Shown: in pieces, positions 58,885-64,000 of the stretch
Layout: each line of letters begins with the position of its first letter
Position numbering within the stretch: the first letter of the stretch is position 1
From: Diplosphaera chodatii
Lineage: Eukaryota > Chlorophyta > Trebouxiophyceae > Prasiolales > Stichococcaceae
Length of the DNA stretch: 64,000 nucleotides
Direction: 5' to 3'
Assembly: GCA_032358165.1 (NCBI GenBank)
Contig: JAALGY010000054.1
Coordinates: 248,001-312,000 of the forward strand
Program-made: the position numbers and the translations under genes
Notes under the pieces: generated by a model
The model's input: the letters and a program-made list of their open reading frames with translations, nothing else
What the model was told of the DNA's origin: nothing
Database searches by the model: none

Positions 58885-61800
58885 CTATCTGCCCGCGCGG
58901 TCTCGACAGTTCGATGCTGCAAATGTTTCTCTGAAGGCGATTGGCTCGTGCGGCAGCGTCCAGATCTGGCGCCACATGAACTCAAACACTCGCCCTATCC
59001 GGGTGTCATTGCTCGTCTGCACCACGTCCAACCAGTGCTGGTAGTTGTCCTGCAGTGAAGGTACAACCTGTCGTTGTTTATGGCTGCGTGCAGACGCCCA
59101 CCTCCAATCCCATTCAGAAGGGCACGGCAGTAGAAGTGGTGAGCCAACTACAATGCTGTGCAAACGGTTGCAAGTAGGGCATAGGAAATGTCAGCTCAAT
59201 AAACAACATGCACATCTCAAAACACCTGGCTCCTGTCATCACCGCCAAGGAAGCTATCTGATATGACATACAGGTTGCTACATGATCAGCATGGCTCGAC
59301 ACAGCAGGTGAATAAGCAGTGCGCCTGCCCTGCTCACCTTGCTATAGCGTAGCAGCGCCGGTCTCGTGACGGCATGCTGTGCGCAGCAGTCGCGCACGAT
59401 GCTGTCTGGCATGTCCCCGATTGGCTGCTGCCACATGTCATCCCAATATTCCCTGATGGCGGCATACCCTGCAAGCCACCCTAGGATTATCACACCACTG
59501 AGCATGCATATGAACAGTGCACAAGTCCGCTGGCGGATGCTCAGCAGCAGCAATGCGAAGCCGTGAGGCAAGCTGCTGTGGCTTGCTTCTGCGCATACTG
59601 TGCCTGTTCTGACCAACTGCCCAGCACATGACGATGAGCCACTGGAATGGCATTGAGGTGGCACGGCACAACACAATCGAAAGAAGGTGTTGGGTCTGCA
59701 CGAGAAGGTGGCAGAAGGCCAACCTTCAAAGACATCCTCCCCCGGCGCCAGCTCCTGCACGTCGGACATCGGGCCAAGGCCCTCGCTGCACCAGCGATGG
59801 ACCAGCCGCAGGCGCCGGCTCACGTTCGCCCGGTCGTTACCTGCAGTGCCACGCAAAAGGGCACGCATTTTGACCAGCTGACTTTGATGCATGATGTCTG
59901 CCATCGGGAGCACAAGATCCTAGCTGTGTCGGCGGATTGCCGGCTTGCAGCCCGCCAGCTGGTACATGAGGAGGCATGCAGACTCTGAGACAGCCGGTGC
60001 AGCTTTTCTGTCATGTATTATAGGTCCTGCTGCACCTGTGAACTCGTCGCCCACGTAGTTCACCGACATGTAGCTGCGGATGCCCAGTGTGCCCGAAACC
60101 TGCTGCAGCACCGCCAGGATGTCGAAGCTGTGCCACGCCACCCTGCAGCACCACAGGTGCTTGTGCGCTGGGAGCATGTGGCACGTGGCTGATGGTGCTG
60201 CTACAGCTGCATGTGCTGTCGGCAGTCTGCTAGCCGACTTGGCGCTAACAACTTGTATTAGCACCCTACAGCATCTGCGACGCACCAGTGCCCGTGCAGG
60301 AAGATGGTCACATCGGCGAAGTGCGGGTAGTGGTCGGCGAGGTACGCCAGGTACAGCGCCGCCTCATCGCCTGCAAGAAATCCAGACCGTGACAACGGTC
60401 ATCGACCAGTTTGTGTGCAAGTGTGGAAGGTCGAGTCCTCGAGTTTGCCACTGTCTTCACTGTGCCTGCTGCTGGACCCACAGAATGTGCATGATGCTGA
60501 GAGTGGACATTCTAAGCAGCAAGACAGCGCTGCCCAGCTCTGCACAGAATGCAGCATTCAGCAGATGGCAGCGGTCAACCAACTACGCTTCATGCGAGGT
60601 CTGCTGGGCACGCACCGACGTTTCCCTCGACAAAGCGGACAGCCGTAGCGTCGGCCACAGTGCTGCTGGAATTGCGCATCGCCTCCGCATGGGTGTACAC
60701 CTCGATCGGGGTCCCCAGTGGCGCCCAATCCTGTAACATTACATATTCAGGGCTCGAGAGGCGCGCATGATGAAGCCATCGGGGCCGCCAGCCCGCCACT
60801 ACATTGCCGTGGAAGATGCACGGGTCGGGAAGGCGTATGCGCATGGCATCTCTTCAGCACGACAGCAGGCTTGTTGACGAGTCAGCTCGCCTGCAGCTGC
60901 GGCAGCCAGTACAGGTTCTCGTCGTAGTGCGCGATGACAAAGGCCCAGCTGCGCTGCGTGTCTGGCGCCCAGGGCTGCACCCGCTGGTTGTCAGGCTCTT
61001 GCCGGGAGCCGCCAACCTGCAAAGGCACCGAGCATAACTCGGAGTCTAAGCAACAAGCAGTTGGCACACTAGTCGGCATATGGCACTGAGGAGTCCAAGG
61101 AAGCGGCCTGTGTAGATGCTGTATGACCAGGGGCCGTCGCAAGAGCAGCGTGCCTGGACGAATGTGATCGAGATTGCGTCGCTACCACTGCCCAAGAGGG
61201 GCTGCAATGATGTCACGCGAAAGCCCTGCACAGCCAGCACAGAGCTTCAGCTACGTATAATGCAAAACCTATATGTGTCACAGCTGCGCACGCAAGATGA
61301 AGGCCATCCAGTGCTCCACCATCTGCTTGTGGGTTGTGTCCGGTGTGTCAACACCTGAGCTGAAAAGCCGTCGAACAGTGACTTCAGGAAGACGATCTGA
61401 TCCGTGCCGGCGACGGCAGCGGCATGTAGCTCCAGGATGACCTGCAGCCGGCGCACCATAAGCCTTGGTTGATGTGTCCACGCACTCAAGCCTGAGGCCG
61501 GCCCGTGAACATGCTTCTGGGTCCCGCCCTCCACACATACGGCCTGGTGAGCCCGAAGCATCATAGCAGCCATGAAATGTGGCTTGATACCTACGACCGC
61601 ACCTGGGACGCACTGATGCCTTGGCTGCCGCTCCCTTTCGCAAGAGCGGACACTACGGCAGCATGCTTCGTGCTGGTGGCTGACACGAATACAACATCAT
61701 CCCAGCTGCTGTTCTGGTCCGCTGCTGTCACATTGCCTTCGCCGGTTGCCGTGGCATTTGAGGTGCCTAGCTCTGCAGCACCCCATGATAATGGGTCTGC

Positions 61801-62967
61801 AGCCTGCGCCACGCCGATACTGATGTCAGCAGTGCTGCCTTCGTTGCGCATATGCTCACCAACACGCCAGGTAAGGCTTGTGGCGCGTCACGGCAGAGTT
61901 GGCACCATGAAGTCTATCAGCAACTGCACCTGCCAGCTGGACGGGCGGCGCCACAGCAGGCGGCAGGTTGTTTCGCTAGAAAGGCGCGCCGCCAAACCTG
62001 TTCAAATACACATCAATCAGCACGCACTGCTTGGCAGGATGAGCAAGCAATAGCGACTGCTACGTACATGGGCCCAGCGCTTCCACGCTTCTCTTCAGTA
62101 AAGCCCTAGACTACTCTGGGCTCTGATGCAGGAGCATCACCGCACCGACCTTGGCCCTCCAAGGGATGCTCCGTCAAGAAGACGACTGTGCAGCCGTCGT
62201 GCGTCAGAAGGGGCACAAAGCCGCAGAAGTACGTTCCGTCGGCTGCTGGGTCTATGATCTGCACCCATTCACCACGCAAATGGAGGTCCGCACTGGTGCA
62301 TACTGGTGACCAACACAAGACACGCATGGCAACTCACACACCCTGCACAGCAGTGCAGCTTCACACTCGCTCTCATGGCGTTGCAGATGTCGAGTGGAGG
62401 TCTTGCCTGCTCCAAAGCAAACGGACACTCGTACAGCGGCGGCGCCACGGCAGCGGCATGGTCTGCGAATGCTGAGCCGGCAGGTCGGCGCCTGGGCGCC
62501 ACCTGTGCTAGCTGTGCTCGGACGGTGCTGCCGCCGGTGCCTGCAGCCTGGTGCCAGGCCGCCGCGCCTGATGCCTGCATGTCGACGATCACGGCAGCGT
62601 CAGCGCATGCTGTAGTCCAACTGCGTCAGCAGTGCGGGAGGGACATGCCTGGCCGCCGGCGCATGTCACTCGAGAACTGTGTATCTGGGCGCTTGCAGCT
62701 TGTCCCGGGGTTGACACCGTGCAGCTCACATGACGGGGGCAGCTACGGCATGCTGTAACTCAGGTGCGCACTCAGATAGAGCGCAGGCGTCACGCATGGC
62801 ACACCACACCAATTGCTGTGTAAGGCACGAAACCAGCGCACCCTGGAGGATAACCATGCTGCAGCGACGACCAGCAGACATCCTGAGAGCACCGAAATGC
62901 CGAGCAGTCGCCACTTACGCTGCTGTGCACCGCGAGTCAAGTCGCTGGTGACCAGCGGGTGGTCCAT
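58885..62967 (-). CDS. DUF3431 domain type II membrane protein
   Basis: Exon 1 (62772-62967) has a basic N-terminus and one membrane segment (LLGISVLSGCLLVVAAAWL). The C-terminal exons join cleanly: 60891-61016, 60616-60730, 60286-60370, 60036-60142, 59724-59840, 59338-59468, 58885-59049. They give the DUF3431 pattern SWAFVIAHYDENLYWLPQL, PLGTPIEVYTH, GNVGDEAALYLAYLADHYPH, DVTIFLHGHW, and the terminal VFEFMWRQIW. DUF3431 proteins are of unknown function; their fold and motifs suggest a glycosyltransferase-like enzyme (inference). Exon 62609 downward (TCADAAVIVDMQASGAAAWH) to about 62130 (LRGEWVQIIDPAADGTYFCG) belongs to the same gene, but exons between 62100 and 61020 are not fully resolved. 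The intron after 60891 starts with GC (CAG|GCGAGC). It stands tail-to-tail with the GT61 gene at 55243. Confidence 0.75.
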
Positions 62968-64000
62968 GCATCTCGGGATCGTTTTGCTGCAGCGGCAAGC
63001 AGGTCACTTCCGTTAGACCGTCATGGACGCAGAACGCAGCGCTGTGTGAAGTCCAGCAGGGCCATGCATGCGCAATGCAAGGTGCTCGCGAGGCCGGCCT
63101 AAAAGCATGTAACACATGGTACGCAGCGGGTTCACCTGTTTGCCGCTACTACTGCGTTGTCACAGAACAGGGTGTCAAAGCTTGACTACTCGCAGTGTTT
63201 CCCACACAGTGGGCGCTGCATCCCGCACCGCTGTGGCTCATGGCAAGGTGTACGGGCGAAGCATTTGTAACTTCTCAACTTCAGCATGCATCACGAGGCC
63301 TGCGTCCGCTGTTGGCGCTGTAACACCTGAAGCGGACAGCGTGGCCTGCACCGCCTACAAGTCTGCAGATCCTACTCATAGCTTTGCTACCGCACCGTGC
63401 AGGCAGCCTGCCACGAACCGTCTGCTGCGGGTGCCAGAGTGGTGTCCAGGTGACACGAATATCTTGTTTCTTGGGGGTGTCAGATGCAGCCACGGCAAGG
63501 TGATACACTTGCTAGGCGATACAGTTCCGTCACAATTTGACGGCTATAAGGGCCGAGGCGATACAACGCGGCACTGGGAGAGAGCGGCCCCTCACACTGC
63601 CAACGATCCACATGTCACTGCAAGCAAGCTTCCCTTGGAAAGTGGGCGTCTGGGCGGGCTCTTTGTTCACGCTTTCAGAGGCATTCAGAAGGACACACCG
63701 TGCTGCAGGAGCAGGCAGTGGATGCTCGGTATCTGACATGTTGGCTGCTGAACTGGACAGTAGACTGGGGGCACAGATTGCGCTTGTGCCTGCCTGGCCG
63801 CGATGTGACCCAGAAACAAACATTACAGCTACTATGCACTACCGTCTCTTGACTCCCTGCGCGTCCCCGCTGTGATGGCTGCCAGGACACTCTGTCAGTG
63901 GTGATGCGCAGCCCCCACAGCCATGACGGCTGCAATCTGTTTAAAGCTCGACTGCTCGACCTGCGATCTGTTAGTGAGCGACAGCTGTCATCTGATATGT
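62968..64000. other. Upstream flank, nothing recognised
   Basis: Frames of up to 206 codons are present on the plus strand, but they have neutral codon bias, no motif and no phased continuation. The left end should be the promoter of the DUF3431 gene. Confidence 0.4.

Noticed and set aside
48747..62967. An operon or polycistronic unit of glycan genes
   Set aside because: The genes are on alternating strands, have many introns and have their own spacers, so they are separate transcription units.

Overview
The window is nuclear DNA from a eukaryote, most likely a chlorophyte green alga. Coding exons are GC-rich (third positions strongly G/C). Genes carry many short introns, nearly all ending in CAG. 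A nucleus-type gene for a Ycf20-like plastid protein is present, and there is an (SerPro2-5)n cell-wall-type glycoprotein. There is no bacterial-style operon packing, and no tRNA, rRNA or CRISPR array was recognised.

Thirteen gene models were assembled by hand by joining exons with matching phase. From left to right they are: COG7 (+, 3312-9323); a small unidentified gene (+, about 9841-10325); a CCR4/nocturnin-type exonuclease (+, 11025-13890); a secreted proline-rich protein with an SdrD-B-like domain (-, 14433-16972); an F-box protein (+, 17946-20048); a TPR plus right-handed beta-helix protein (-, 20504-24312); an LRR protein kinase (-, 26048-30012); a secreted protein with three lamin-tail-like modules and SPPP linkers (+, 31861-36634); coatomer beta (-, 37754-45528); a Ycf20-like plastid protein (+, 46378-47854); two divergent GT61-type glycosyltransferases (-, 48747-54267 and +, 55243-58459); and a DUF3431 type II membrane protein (-, 58885-62967). 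Stretches 1-3311, 24313-26047, 30013-31860, 36635-37753 and 62968-64000 hold no gene I can name.

Many of the products belong to one cell-biological theme, Golgi traffic and glycoprotein secretion: COG7 tethers intra-Golgi vesicles, coatomer beta is part of the COPI coat, the GT61 enzymes and the DUF3431 protein look like Golgi type II membrane proteins, and two genes encode secreted proline-rich wall proteins. Nothing in the sequence shows co-regulation beyond divergent promoters, so the clustering may be chance.

The most unusual features are the triplicated three-exon cassette of the lamin-tail-like wall protein, whose third copy carries an in-frame TGA and a one-base frame slip; a perfect 48-bp palindrome inside one of its introns; six introns that are best read as GC-AG; a TPR/beta-helix fusion; and an LRR kinase with an N-terminal membrane anchor and a non-RD catalytic loop.
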